Assembly (NCBI GenBank): GCA_017416765.1
Contig: JAFQBE010000013.1
Coordinates: 1-64,000, forward strand
Length of the DNA stretch: 64,000 nucleotides
DNA from: Clostridia bacterium
GTDB lineage: Bacteria > Bacillota > Clostridia > Oscillospirales > Acutalibacteraceae
Direction: 5' to 3'
The notes below the pieces were generated by a model. That model was not told the origin of the DNA. It was given only the letters and a program-made list of their open reading frames with translations, and made no database searches. This document shows positions 24,915-33,295 of the stretch, in pieces (the stretch's first letter is position 1; each line of letters begins with the position of its first letter). The translations under genes and the position numbers were made by a program.

Positions 24915-24943
24915 ATGATAACACATTGACAACCGATTGTCAA
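24915..24943 (-). promoter_or_regulatory. Sigma-A promoter of rplJ-rplL
   Basis: Minus-strand TTGACA (24943-24938), 17 bases, TATCAT (24920-24915). The -35 and spacer form TTGACAATCGGTTGTCAA, a near-perfect palindrome. Confidence 0.75.
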
Positions 24944-24957
24944 GCATTATTTTTAAA

Positions 24958-25650
24958 TTAGCCAACCTTTGTGGGGTTAACGCGGATACCGGGGCCCATT
25001 GTTGAAGCAACAACGCAGGAACGGATATACTGACCCTTTGCTGCTGCGGGCTTAGCCTTGATAACGGCTTCGAGAAGAGTGTTGAAGTTTTCTTCAAGCT
25101 TCTCTGCGCCGAAGGATGCCTTACCGATGGGGCAGTGCATGATGTTTGTTTTATCAAGTCTGTATTCAATCTTACCGGCCTTAGCTTCCTGAACAGCCTT
25201 AGCAACATCAGGAGTAACTGTGCCTGCCTTGGGGCTGGGCATAAGACCGCGGGGACCGAGGACCTTACCGAGACGACCGACAAGACCCATCATGTTGGGA
25301 GCAGCGATACATACGTCGAAATCCATAAAGCCTTCGCCCTGGATTTTTGCAACGAGGTCTTCTGCACCAACGATTTCTGCACCTGCTGCCGCAGCTGCTT
25401 CTGCATCGTCGCCCTTTGCGAAAACTGCAACGCGAACGTTCTTACCTGTACCGTTGGGAAGAACAACTGCGCCTCTGACCTGCTGGTCAGCGTGACGTGA
25501 GTCAACACCAAGACGGATATGAACTTCGACTGTTTCGTCGAATTTTGCTGTTGCACCCTTTACTGCAAGCTCAAGAGCCTCATTGGGGTCGTAGAGCTTG
25601 GTTCTGTCGATGAGCTTTGCGCTCTCAATATATTTCTTACCGTGTTTCAT
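24958..25650 (-). CDS. rplA: 50S ribosomal protein L1
   Basis: L1 forms the mobile L1 stalk near the E site. The 230-residue protein has the normal length, with [19 protein letters not shown] at the N terminus, the conserved [20 protein letters not shown] (about 123-142) and [24 protein letters not shown] precedes the ATG. It follows rplK by 19 bases. L1 commonly represses its own mRNA. Confidence 0.97.
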   Translation of the reverse strand: MKHGKKYIESAKLIDRTKLYDPNEALELAVKGATAKFDETVEVHIRLGVDSRHADQQVRGAVVLPNGTGKNVRVAVFAKGDDAEAAAAAGAEIVGAEDLVAKIQGEGFMDFDVCIAAPNMMGLVGRLGKVLGPRGLMPSPKAGTVTPDVAKAVQEAKAGKIEYRLDKTNIMHCPIGKASFGAEKLEENFNTLLEAVIKAKPAAAKGQYIRSCVVASTMGPGIRVNPTKVG

Positions 25651-25669
25651 TATTTAAACCTCCCGAGCA

Positions 25670-26095
25670 TTAATCAACGACAGTGACGCCCATGCTGCGT
25701 GCTGTACCTGCAATCATGCTCATTGCAGTTTCGATACTTGCAGCGTTAAGGTCGGGCATCTTCTGCTCGGCGATTTTTCTAACCTGTTCTGCGGTAATTG
25801 TTGCAACCTTTGTCTTGTTCGGAACGCCCGAACCGCTCTCGATACCGCAAGCCTTCTTGATGAGGACTGCTGCGGGGGGAGTCTTGGTTACAAAGCTGAA
25901 TGTGTGATCAGCGTAAACTGTGATTACGACAGGGATGATAAGACCCATATCGTTCTTTGTTCTCTCGTTGAACTCCTTGGTGAAAGACATGATGTTAAGA
26001 CCATGCTGACCAAGTGCGGGACCAACGGGCGGAGCCGGTGTAGCCTTACCGGCGGGGATTTGCAGCTTAACAAAGCCGACTACCTTCTGAGCCAT
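25670..26095 (-). CDS. rplK: 50S ribosomal protein L11
   Basis: L11 binds the GTPase-associated centre of 23S rRNA and supports the stringent response. The 141-residue protein shows [20 protein letters not shown] and [14 protein letters not shown] at the N terminus, with [18 protein letters not shown] and [11 protein letters not shown] at the C terminus. GGAGGTG lies upstream of the ATG. Gap to nusG is 118 bases and is structured. Confidence 0.98.
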   Translation of the reverse strand: MAQKVVGFVKLQIPAGKATPAPPVGPALGQHGLNIMSFTKEFNERTKNDMGLIIPVVITVYADHTFSFVTKTPPAAVLIKKACGIESGSGVPNKTKVATITAEQVRKIAEQKMPDLNAASIETAMSMIAGTARSMGVTVVD

Positions 26096-26103
26096 TAGTT
26101 TGC

Positions 26104-26213
26104 ACCTCCAAAATTGTGGTTGAGCGGAGCAGATTAAAAAAGATTTTTGCTCCTCCCACGGGACCTAAGCCCCATAACACGGGATATACCCGAAGTTACC
26201 AAAAGAAAATTGA
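26104..26213 (-). other. Structured nusG-rplK intergenic leader
   Basis: The minus-strand RNA contains GGGTATATCCC and a GGGGCTTAGGTCCC hairpin followed by GTGGGAGGAGC. A conserved GTGGGAG element is known at this place in Firmicutes. It could be an L1-type control site or a processing site; the function is inferred. Confidence 0.4.
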
Positions 26214-26774
26214 TTAATCAACAGCAGGTTCTACCTGGTCAAGTTCAAGCTCAACCATTGTTTCTCTGCCGAAGAATGCGGAAACAGTAACCTTGACCAT
26301 GTTGTTTTCAAGGTCAATTTCCTGTACGGTTCCGCTGAAGCCGTCCATGATGCCGTCCATGATATTGACTGTATCGCCAACCTCATAGCTGACTTCAATG
26401 CTGCGCTTTTCAACACCGAGTTTGAGTACTTCTTCCTCGGTGAGGGGGACGGGCTTGCTTTCCGGACCGACAAAGCCTGTACAGCCGCGTGTATTGCGGA
26501 TAACATACCAGGTTTCGTCTGTCATCTTGGGCAGACCGTCATCATCGTAGAATACTGCAAGCTTTACAAGGACATAGCCGGGGAAGATTTTGCGTTCAAC
26601 CTCGTGTGTGCTTTTGTCCTCGCGGATTTCCGTAACAATTTCCGTAGGAATTTTAACATCAAGGATTAAATCCTGCATGCCGCGGTTTTCAACGATTTTC
26701 TGAATACTGTCGGCTACCTTGTTTTCGTAGCCTGAATAGGTATGGATAACATACCATCTTGCATCATCAGCCAT
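26214..26774 (-). CDS. nusG: Transcription termination/antitermination factor NusG
   Basis: NusG binds RNA polymerase and modulates pausing and coupling to the ribosome. The 186-residue protein has the NGN domain with ARWYVIHTYSGYENKVAD at the start and NTRGCTGFVGPESKPVPLT near residue 95. The C-terminal KOW domain has VGDTVNIMDGIMDGFSGTV and extends to the end. GGAGG lies upstream of the ATG. It follows secE by 39 bases. Confidence 0.97.
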   Translation of the reverse strand: MADDARWYVIHTYSGYENKVADSIQKIVENRGMQDLILDVKIPTEIVTEIREDKSTHEVERKIFPGYVLVKLAVFYDDDGLPKMTDETWYVIRNTRGCTGFVGPESKPVPLTEEEVLKLGVEKRSIEVSYEVGDTVNIMDGIMDGFSGTVQEIDLENNMVKVTVSAFFGRETMVELELDQVEPAVD

Positions 26775-26813
26775 TGTTATCCTCCGTGAAGCAAACGAAT
26801 TTTTGTGTGGGGC

Positions 26814-27230
26814 TTATTCAGCCTGTGATTCAGCTTCTGTTGCGGCCGTTGTTTCTGCAACTGTCGTATTTACAACTGCTGCAGTTGTTGTTTCAGCCTC
26901 TGAGGATTCCTCTGAAGTCTCTTCGGATGAGCTTGTGTTGATACCAAGAACTGCGTCGATACCTGCGGACAGGCCCCAGTCAACAACCCAGATGCCTATA
27001 CCGATAATAAGAACAACTGCGATAACGATACCTGTGTTCTTGAGAACGGATTTAGCGTTGGGCCATACGATTTTCTTGGTTTCACCCTTGAGATCTTTGA
27101 AGAACTTGGCAATGGCTTTGCCCATGCGAACGAAAATGTTCGGGCCGCCGCTTTTGCCTGCCTTTTTCTTTGAGGCTTTTTCGGCATCGGCAACCTTTTT
27201 AGCTGCCTCGGAGTTGGGGTCCTTTGCCAT
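26814..27230 (-). CDS. secE: SecE translocase subunit with long external tail
   Basis: SecE clamps SecY in the membrane translocase. The 138-residue product has a Lys/Ala-rich N-terminal region, the conserved amphipathic segment (AKFFKDLKGETKKIVWPNAK, about 40-60) and one membrane helix (about 68-88). About 45 residues rich in Ser, Thr, Glu and Ala follow, placed outside the cell by the known SecE topology. Usual Firmicutes SecE is about 60-75 residues and ends shortly after the helix. ATG at 27230 has GGGAGG 8 bases upstream; the ATG at 27236 is too close to it. Confidence 0.92.
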   Translation of the reverse strand: MAKDPNSEAAKKVADAEKASKKKAGKSGGPNIFVRMGKAIAKFFKDLKGETKKIVWPNAKSVLKNTGIVIAVVLIIGIGIWVVDWGLSAGIDAVLGINTSSSEETSEESSEAETTTAAVVNTTVAETTAATEAESQAE

Positions 27231-27246
27231 TTTCATAACCTCCCGA

Positions 27247-27408
27247 TTATTTTGTTTCCTTGTGGAGTGTGTGTTTCTTGCAGAATCTGCAGTACTTGTT
27301 CATCTCCAGCTTTTCAGGCGTGTTCTTCTTGTTTTTCATTGTGTTGTAGTTGCGCTGTTTGCACTCAGTGCAGGAGAGAGTAACCTTTACTCTTGCATCT
27401 CCGGCCAT
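27247..27408 (-). CDS. rpmG: 50S ribosomal protein L33 (zinc type)
   Basis: A 53-residue protein starting [20 protein letters not shown] and ending [14 protein letters not shown]. The two CxxC pairs (CTEC, CRFC) make it the zinc-binding form. It has a GGAGGTG ribosome site and lies 16 bases upstream of secE, the usual rpmG-secE-nusG order. Confidence 0.95.
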   Translation of the reverse strand: MAGDARVKVTLSCTECKQRNYNTMKNKKNTPEKLEMNKYCRFCKKHTLHKETK

Positions 27409-27485
27409 AATTCGGCACCTCCATTTTTAAATTGCCTCCCTCAAAAAAGGGCACAAAAAAATAACCCTCTTACAGAGGTACAGTT

Positions 27486-27515
27486 ACTATACCACAAGTA
27501 AGAGGGTCAGGTCAA
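27486..27515 (-). promoter_or_regulatory. Sigma-A promoter of rpmG-secE-nusG, overlapped by an inverted repeat
   Basis: Minus-strand TTGACC (27515-27510), an 18-base spacer and TATAGT (27491-27486). CCCTCTTAC in the spacer is repeated inverted as GTAAGAGGG downstream of the -10, so the -10 lies between operator-like arms. Confidence 0.65.
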
Positions 27516-27597
27516 GCATTTTTTTGTATTTTTGTTATGTTTAGGGAACTTGCACAATATACCGCACCTGCAAAAGCCTGTGCTGTGTACACCGTGT

Positions 27598-27915
27598 TTA
27601 AATAATTATGTCGTCGCCTTCTTCGCTGTCTATTCTTTCAAGCGAGGGTACGCTACCCGAAACATAAAGAAGGATACGCAGAGCGTCTACCGAATTCACC
27701 TTGCCGTCATATGTTACATCGGCAACCTTGAGCTGCTGCGCTGTCAGCTCGTCGGTTCCTGCGGTATAGCGAAGAACAAGCAGAGCATCCTCCGCGGTGA
27801 CGAGTGAATCAAAATCAACATCGCCCATTTTATTGTTTGCCGCAAAAGAAACCGTGCATACACCGGCGATGGCAGCAACTATAAGTAACACCGATAAAAT
27901 CTTTTTAATTTTCAT
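27598..27915 (-). CDS. Secreted lone dockerin type I protein
   Basis: The 105-residue protein has a signal peptide (MKIKKILSVLLIVAAIAGVC, cleavage likely after SFA) and then a single dockerin type I module. Two calcium-loop repeats are visible: GDVDFDSLVTAEDALLVLRY and ADVTYDGKVNSVDALRILLY. Dockerins bind cohesins of cellulosome scaffolds, but no enzyme or cohesin domain is attached here. The tail is acidic (DSEEGDD). ATG at 27915 is preferred as the signal-peptide start. It is followed by the rpmG block in the same orientation but is separated from it by that block's own promoter. Confidence 0.85.
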   Translation of the reverse strand: MKIKKILSVLLIVAAIAGVCTVSFAANNKMGDVDFDSLVTAEDALLVLRYTAGTDELTAQQLKVADVTYDGKVNSVDALRILLYVSGSVPSLERIDSEEGDDIII

Positions 27916-28106
27916 AGAACATATTTCCCCATACTGCATTTTAATTTAACATATGAAGTATATCACATCTGTCGAGATAATACCATATTCAATTCACACA
28001 ATGTTTAAACGGACATTTTGTAAAAATTGCAACTAAAGCACAGTTTTACAGCTGAATGTATATTCATATTAATGTTAAAATATTATATATAATTAACAAT
28101 AAATAC

Positions 28107-28135
28107 TTGACATAAGATATTAAAAGTTATAATAT
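28107..28135 (+). promoter_or_regulatory. Sigma-A promoter of rny
   Basis: TTGACA (28107-28112), 17 bases, TAATAT (28130-28135). It gives a leader of roughly 150 bases to the rny start. Apart from this, the 380-base gap from 27916 shows only AT-rich sequence and no clear leader structure. Confidence 0.8.
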
Positions 28136-28295
28136 ACAATATGTAGTGTATAAATGGGGCATTAATGCTTCGATGCCGTTAGTATGCATTGCTGTCGCGG
28201 AACACAAGCCGATTTTTCCGTTCCGCCGCATTACAATTTATTTAACCTATCAATATTCAAACAAAAATTACCAGAATTAGGGAGGTGCCAAAGGT

Positions 28296-29849
28296 TTGAA
28301 TCCGGTACTTGCAATTGCACTTATTGTTATCGCATTCGCTGCAGGAAGTGTTATCTTCTTCTTCGTAGGCGGTTTACATAGGCGTAAAGTTGCCGAAGCC
28401 CAGATAGGCTCGGCAGAGCAGGAAGCAGCCCGTATAGTCAATGAAGCGTTGGCGCAGGCTGAATCCAAAAAGAAAGAAGCAATTCTTGAAGCAAAGGACA
28501 CTATTCACAAAGAGCGTACTGCCGCAGAAAACGAACTGCGCGAAAGACGCTCCGAGGTTCAGAAGCAGGAACGCAGAATCATGCAGCGTGAAGAGCTGCT
28601 TGACAAAAAAGCTGATAACCTCGACAAAAAAGACGAAGTACTCAACGGCAAAATCAAAGAGGCTGATGCAAAGCTTGAAGAAATCGAATCCATCAAGCGC
28701 AGCCAGTTTGAAATGCTCGAACGTATTTCAAACTACACCAAGGAACAGGCAAGGGATTACCTTCTCAAATCCCTTGAGGAAGACCTCACCAGAGAAAAGG
28801 CTCACAAGGTTCTTGAATTTGAGCAGAAGCTGCGTGACGAATCCGACACAATGGCACGCGAAATTGTTTCCACAGCTATCCAGCGCTGTGCAGCAGAGCA
28901 GGTAGCAGAGGCTACAGTTTCCGTTGTTGCACTGCCCAACGATGAAATGAAGGGCAGAATTATCGGCCGTGAGGGCAGAAACATCCGCACACTCGAAACG
29001 ATCACAGGCGTTGACCTTATTATTGACGATACGCCCGAAGCAATCACACTTTCAAGCTTTGACCCGGTTCGCCGCGAGGTGGCAAGGCTTACGCTTGAAA
29101 AGCTTATTTCCGACGGCAGAATTCACCCCGCACGCATTGAAGAAATGCACGAAAAGGCACGCAAAGAGGTTGAACACACAATCAAGCAGGCCGGTGAAAG
29201 AGCAGTTCTTGACGCAGGTGTCAACGGCGTTCACCCCGAGCTTGTTAAAATCCTCGGCCGCCTGAAATACCGTACCAGCTACGGTCAGAACGTTCTTAAC
29301 CATTCACTTGAGGTTTCCTACCTTGCAGGTCTTATGGCTGCTGAAATCGGCGCAGATGTTAAGCTTGCAAAGCGCGCAGGTCTTCTTCACGATATAGGTA
29401 AGGCACTTGACCATGAGCTTGACGGTTCACACATCGAACTCGGTGTTGAGTACGCACGCAAATACAAGGAAAACGAAAAGGTTGTTCACGCAATTCACGC
29501 ACACCACGGCGATATTGAGGCAAAAACAATTGTTGCCTGCCTTGTTCAAGCGGCTGACGCAATTTCTGCCGCACGCCCCGGCGCAAGACGCGAAAATGTA
29601 CAGAACTACATTAAGCGCCTTGAAAAGCTTGAAGAAATTTCCAACTCCTTCAACGGTGTTGAGCGTTCCTTCGCTATACAGGCAGGTCGTGAGGTTCGCA
29701 TCATGGTTAAGCCCGATATCATTACAGACGACAAGATGGTACTTCTCGCACGCGATATTGTTACCAAGATTGAAGAGGAACTTGAATATCCCGGTCAGAT
29801 CAAGGTCAACATCATCCGCGAAAACAGAGCAACTGACTACGCAAAATAA
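28296..29849 (+). CDS. rny: Ribonuclease Y
   Basis: RNase Y is a membrane-bound endoribonuclease that starts mRNA decay in Firmicutes. The 517-residue protein has an N-terminal membrane helix (about 4-26), a long charged coiled coil (about 35-195), a KH domain with [15 protein letters not shown], and an HD domain with [10 protein letters not shown] and [12 protein letters not shown], which supply metal ligands. The start is a TTG at 28296 with GGGAGGTG about 9 bases upstream. A terminator follows at 29863-29897. Confidence 0.97.
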   Translation: MNPVLAIALIVIAFAAGSVIFFFVGGLHRRKVAEAQIGSAEQEAARIVNEALAQAESKKKEAILEAKDTIHKERTAAENELRERRSEVQKQERRIMQREELLDKKADNLDKKDEVLNGKIKEADAKLEEIESIKRSQFEMLERISNYTKEQARDYLLKSLEEDLTREKAHKVLEFEQKLRDESDTMAREIVSTAIQRCAAEQVAEATVSVVALPNDEMKGRIIGREGRNIRTLETITGVDLIIDDTPEAITLSSFDPVRREVARLTLEKLISDGRIHPARIEEMHEKARKEVEHTIKQAGERAVLDAGVNGVHPELVKILGRLKYRTSYGQNVLNHSLEVSYLAGLMAAEIGADVKLAKRAGLLHDIGKALDHELDGSHIELGVEYARKYKENEKVVHAIHAHHGDIEAKTIVACLVQAADAISAARPGARRENVQNYIKRLEKLEEISNSFNGVERSFAIQAGREVRIMVKPDIITDDKMVLLARDIVTKIEEELEYPGQIKVNIIRENRATDYAK

Positions 29850-29862
29850 CAGCATTAAACTT

Positions 29863-29897
29863 CACCGGCTTGTAAACGCAAGTCGGTGGTTTGTTTT
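29863..29897 (+). terminator. Terminator of rny
   Basis: CACCGGCTTG and CAAGTCGGTG arms are followed by GTTTGTTTTG. Confidence 0.75.
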
Positions 29898-29924
29898 GGC
29901 TGTTGCTGTTTATCAATCTGAATT

Positions 29925-30020
29925 GAAAATGGAAAGTGGAAAATTAAGGGCCGCTCCGGAATATATTATTCGGGTGCGGGTGTCCCGCCCACAATTTTAC
30001 ATTTTTGATTTTTAATTTTA
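29925..30020. repeat. Dispersed intergenic repeat with GGGTGCGGGTGTCCCGCC core
   Basis: The core occupies about 29972-29989 and is flanked by AT-rich arms (GGAAAATTAAGG left, ACAATTTTACATTTTTG right). The same 18-base core is at about 54009 and, inverted, at about 17934. Confidence 0.75.
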
Positions 30021-30038
30021 CATTCTTAAATATATCTC

Positions 30039-30067
30039 TTGATTTTTTTGAAATTTTGTTATACAAT
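30039..30067 (+). promoter_or_regulatory. Promoter of tRNA-Leu
   Basis: TTGATT (30039-30044), 17 bases, TACAAT (30062-30067), ending 13 bases before the tRNA. Confidence 0.7.
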
Positions 30068-30080
30068 ACTAATACTGTTC

Positions 30081-30167
30081 GCCGGTGTGATGGAATTGGC
30101 AGACGTGACGGACTCAAAATCCGTTGATGGCGACATCGTGTGGGTTCGAGTCCCACCACCGGCACCA
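30081..30167 (+). tRNA. tRNA-Leu (anticodon CAA)
   Basis: This is an 87-base class II tRNA. The acceptor arms GCCGGTG and CACCGGC pair fully, with an encoded CCA end. The anticodon stem ACGGA/TCCGT encloses CTCAAAA, giving anticodon CAA for UUG codons. A variable arm GATGGCGACATC and the T arm GTGGGTTCGAGTCCCAC follow. Confidence 0.95.
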
Positions 30168-30204
30168 AAAAACGACAAATCTCAACAGAGGTTTGTCGTT
30201 TTTT
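30168..30204. terminator. Terminator after tRNA-Leu
   Basis: ACGACAAA and TTTGTCGT arms, with inner TCTC/GAGG pairing, are flanked by A and T runs. Confidence 0.85.
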
Positions 30205-30307
30205 ACTTATTCGTTATTCATTCTTCACTAATCAACTGCAGGTATATTGAAGTCACGCACCGATGTATGATATAATGTATTTATAAAATTACAGCAGGTG
30301 GTTACCT

Positions 30308-30871
30308 ATGAAAAACATTTTAGTAATTAACGGCTCTGCGCGTAAAGGCTCGGTTTCAACTGCGCTTTGCAATGCGTTTATTGAGGCTGCCGAAAACGGT
30401 TTCAACATTAAAACCTACAACGCATATAAATTGAATGCCAAGCCCTGCTACGGCTGCGGATATTGCGATAAAAATAAAGGCTGCATAAATCATGACCTTG
30501 ATGAATTCATGGCAGATTTTGAAGCAGCTGATTATTTCATTGTTTCAACCCCCGTTTTTAACGGTTCAGTCCCCTCTCCTTTAAAAGCAATCGTTGACCG
30601 CTTTCAGCGTTACTATGCGCTGCGCTTTGCGCACGGCATTAAACCACCCGTAACAAAGCCGAAAAAAGCTGCACTGATTATTACCGCAGGCAGCAAGGGC
30701 GAAGGTAAAGAAAACATTGAAAATATGTTTAAGCAACAATTCACTGTGCTAAATACAACACTTGAAACGGTTATATTTGTAGATTCAACGGATACTGTTG
30801 AGTTGACAGATACACAACTTGAAAATGCAAAAAATAAAGGAAGCAAATTATTCCTTATGGCGGGGTCTTGA
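30308..30871 (+). CDS. Flavodoxin-like NAD(P)H-dependent FMN reductase
   Basis: The 187-residue protein has the flavodoxin-like fold: the FMN phosphate loop INGSARKGSVSTAL at the N terminus, then STPVFNGSVPSPLKAIVDRF (about 78-97), which packs on the flavin. A cysteine set CYGCGYCDKNKGC (about 49-61) is typical of the iron-sulfur flavoprotein-like branch. Its physiological partner is unknown. AGGTGG lies upstream of the ATG. The stop codon is inside the terminator hairpin. Confidence 0.85.
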   Translation: MKNILVINGSARKGSVSTALCNAFIEAAENGFNIKTYNAYKLNAKPCYGCGYCDKNKGCINHDLDEFMADFEAADYFIVSTPVFNGSVPSPLKAIVDRFQRYYALRFAHGIKPPVTKPKKAALIITAGSKGEGKENIENMFKQQFTVLNTTLETVIFVDSTDTVELTDTQLENAKNKGSKLFLMAGS

Positions 30872-30883
30872 CCCCGCCGTTTT
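30859..30883 (+). terminator. Terminator overlapping the reductase stop codon
   Basis: GGCGGGGTC-TT-GACCCCGCC-GTTTT; the TGA stop is partly in the loop. Confidence 0.75.
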
Positions 30884-30985
30884 GCGTTATACTGAATTTC
30901 TCGGCGGCGGCAAGCCACAGCCCTACTGTTTATATCTGCAAACCACAACTAAGATATATTTATATATCATTTTCCCGATATGATA

Positions 30986-31032
30986 TAAAATCACCGCGGA
31001 TTTTTGAAAAATCTGCGGTGATTTTGATTTTA
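30986..31032. terminator. Terminator of the GH4 operon (bidirectional)
   Basis: TCACCGCGGATTTTT and AAAATCTGCGGTGA arms sit between AAAA and TTTT runs, directly after the GH4 stop. Confidence 0.85.
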
Positions 31033-31033
31033 T

Positions 31034-32317
31034 TTAGTTCTTAAAAAACTGGGGAAGATAATCCTTGTGTGCTTCCTTCATTTCGTTGAAGCAGTTGAGT
31101 GCCTTTTCCCAGTCGCCTACAAGCGGATGGATAAGAAGTGCATTGAGTGCAGCTTCGTTTGAGCCTGTCTTTGCAGCTTCAACTGTGTAACGCTCATACT
31201 CCTTAACAACGCTCATAAGACCGATAATGTGGCGGTTATTGATTTCGCCAAGGTCAATGGGTTCTGCGCCGTTCTTACCGATTCTTGCAGGAACTTCAAT
31301 AACATCATCGGGCTTGAGGAAGGGCAGAGTATTGCCGTTCTTGATATTTACAACCTGAACATCGCCGACATCGTTTGCAATGGAATTGATAAGGGAAACA
31401 GCAACAAGTGAATACTTGTGACCGCCGCGCTGGTCAAGCAGAGCAGGCTTTACATAAAGACCTTCATCGGAATACATTTCAAGCAGCTCTTCTTCAATTT
31501 CCATACACTTCTGTGCGCGGCTCTTTTCGCCCTTCATAAGGTATTCGAGCTTTGCATTGCGGCAGTAGTAATACTGAAGATAGGATGAGGGCAGAGCATG
31601 GATAGCGGCAAGAGTTTCGAGCGAGAAGCCGTCATCCTTAATGTTTGCCATAACCTTGGGAGAGAAGCCTTTTTCAATAAGCTCATCAATCATTTCCTTG
31701 CCGTCAACCTTAACGGAGGTCATCCAGCTAAGGTGGTTAAGACCGACATACTTGATTTCGGCATCTTCACCGACAATTTCCTTTGTATCGTCAAGCATAT
31801 CAATCGGAACATTGCAAAGACCGATACACTTAACATTTGTATTGTTGAGAATGTATTCAGTAACAATACCGGAGGGGTTTGTGAAGTTAATCAGCCATGC
31901 ATCGGGGCAGATTTCTTCAATTTTGTTACAGATATTCTTGATTACGGGGATTGTACGCAGAGCTTTGAAGAAGCCGCCGATACCTGTTGTTTCCTGACCG
32001 ATAAGACCGTATTTAAGCGGAATTGTTTCGTCAAGATGTCTGCAGGGAAGCTTACCTACACGAATCTGTGTAACAACGAAATCCGCACCCTGAAGGGCTA
32101 CATCAAGGCTGTCTGTAAGAACTGTTTCGCAGTCAATGCCTGCAGCCTTGAGCATACGGATGCAAAGGTTGCCGACAATATTTCTCTTGCGGTCATCAAT
32201 ATCCATAAAGGAAATTTTCTTGAGCTTGAGGCTGTCCCTTGCCTGAAGGAAGCCATCTACAAGCTCGGGGCAATATGTACTGCCTGAACCGATAACGCAA
32301 ACATTAATCTCTTTCAT
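31034..32317 (-). CDS. GH4 glycosidase (6-phospho-beta-glucosidase type)
   Basis: GH4 enzymes cleave glycosides by an NAD- and Mn-dependent oxidation-elimination route. The 427-residue protein has the Rossmann motif IGSGSTYCPEL (9-19), IGQETTGIGGF (106-116), NFTNPSG (144-150) and the metal ligands Cys168 in GLCNVPI and His195 in LNHLSW. The CNVP form is that of 6-phospho-beta-glucosidases. These act on sugar phosphates in the cytosol. No PTS gene is nearby, but a sugar kinase gene is 25 bases upstream and could provide the phosphate. It is the last gene of the set. Confidence 0.9.
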   Translation of the reverse strand: MKEINVCVIGSGSTYCPELVDGFLQARDSLKLKKISFMDIDDRKRNIVGNLCIRMLKAAGIDCETVLTDSLDVALQGADFVVTQIRVGKLPCRHLDETIPLKYGLIGQETTGIGGFFKALRTIPVIKNICNKIEEICPDAWLINFTNPSGIVTEYILNNTNVKCIGLCNVPIDMLDDTKEIVGEDAEIKYVGLNHLSWMTSVKVDGKEMIDELIEKGFSPKVMANIKDDGFSLETLAAIHALPSSYLQYYYCRNAKLEYLMKGEKSRAQKCMEIEEELLEMYSDEGLYVKPALLDQRGGHKYSLVAVSLINSIANDVGDVQVVNIKNGNTLPFLKPDDVIEVPARIGKNGAEPIDLGEINNRHIIGLMSVVKEYERYTVEAAKTGSNEAALNALLIHPLVGDWEKALNCFNEMKEAHKDYLPQFFKN

Positions 32318-32342
32318 ATTTTATATACCTCCGTTGTAAAAA

Positions 32343-33278
32343 TCATGCATACTGCTGAAGTATCCAGTTGATGCAGCCGAATACGGGTGCAGCTGTGAGC
32401 TTTTTGAAGTTGAGCTTTTTAGCGGTGAGCTTACCTGCCTTTTCAATCATAAGGTCAACATACTTCTCGCTGGGGAGCTTTGTATGGATTGAGCCTGCAA
32501 GGACAACCTCAACTTCATCGTCAAAATCAAGCTGATTTGCGTGTGCAGCAATGAGGTATGCACCGCGGTCAGCAAGAGCCTCAACAGCCTTCATAACAGG
32601 CTTATCGCCCATATTTGCTGCAGCAAAGAAGAAATCAATAAGGCGCATTACAAAGCGGTCAAACTGTGTTTCGTCCTCGTACATTGCAACTGTGCCGAGG
32701 AATTCTTCCTTTGTCTTGATTTCAAATTCTTCAAAGAACATATCGGTCATAGCGGTTTTTTCAATATTGAGCATAACATCATCATAAATGATTCTGTAAG
32801 CGGTAATCGCAATCTGATGTCCGCCGCCGATATCACCCGAAAATTCGCCGAGACCTGCAAGCTGACGCATTTCACCCTTGCGGTCAATGGCGTTGCAGCA
32901 CATACCTGTGCCCATGTTGTAGCCTATGGCTGCGCCTGTTTCGCTGCCTGCCTTTACGCCAAGGAAGCCATCGTTATAAATTGCGTAATTCTTGAGTCCC
33001 TTTGCGTTAAGCTTTTCGCACATGATATCGTGCTGATAGGGGTGGTCGATACCTGCAAGGCCCATGAGTGTGAAGCTGACATCATCAAGTGTAATGCCGT
33101 GCTTTTCAACAAGAGCTGTAAGACCGCTCCAGATAATTTCGGAGGCTTCGTCAAATGAGCCTTCCATGTTTTCATGGTTGCTGCCGGGAGTCTTGACTTC
33201 GTCAAGTGTTTCCTTATTTTCGTTAAAGAGTGTGTAGACGGTTTTTGTACCGCCGCCGTCAACGCCTATGTAATACAT
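32343..33278 (-). CDS. BadF/BadG-type sugar kinase (N-acetylglucosamine kinase-like)
   Basis: The 311-residue protein belongs to the ASKHA superfamily. Phosphate 1 is IGVDGGGTKTVY (4-15). Phosphate 2 and adenosine motifs are GYNMGTGMCC and VVLAGSIHTKLPS. GEFSGDIGGGHQIA in the middle is typical of the BadF/BcrA ATPase-type family that includes N-acetylglucosamine kinases. It lies between a GH109-like gene (17 bases) and a GH4 gene (25 bases), so its substrate is probably a sugar or glycoside released or used by them. Confidence 0.85.
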   Translation of the reverse strand: MYYIGVDGGGTKTVYTLFNENKETLDEVKTPGSNHENMEGSFDEASEIIWSGLTALVEKHGITLDDVSFTLMGLAGIDHPYQHDIMCEKLNAKGLKNYAIYNDGFLGVKAGSETGAAIGYNMGTGMCCNAIDRKGEMRQLAGLGEFSGDIGGGHQIAITAYRIIYDDVMLNIEKTAMTDMFFEEFEIKTKEEFLGTVAMYEDETQFDRFVMRLIDFFFAAANMGDKPVMKAVEALADRGAYLIAAHANQLDFDDEVEVVLAGSIHTKLPSEKYVDLMIEKAGKLTAKKLNFKKLTAAPVFGCINWILQQYA

Positions 33279-33295
33279 ACCTATCCGCCCTTTCT

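Noticed and set aside
28136..28295. Riboswitch in the rny leader
   Set aside because: The 150-base leader shows no known riboswitch core and no terminator hairpin.
30081..30167. tRNA-Leu as a possible integration site
   Set aside because: No integrase, direct repeat of the tRNA end or foreign gene block is next to it.
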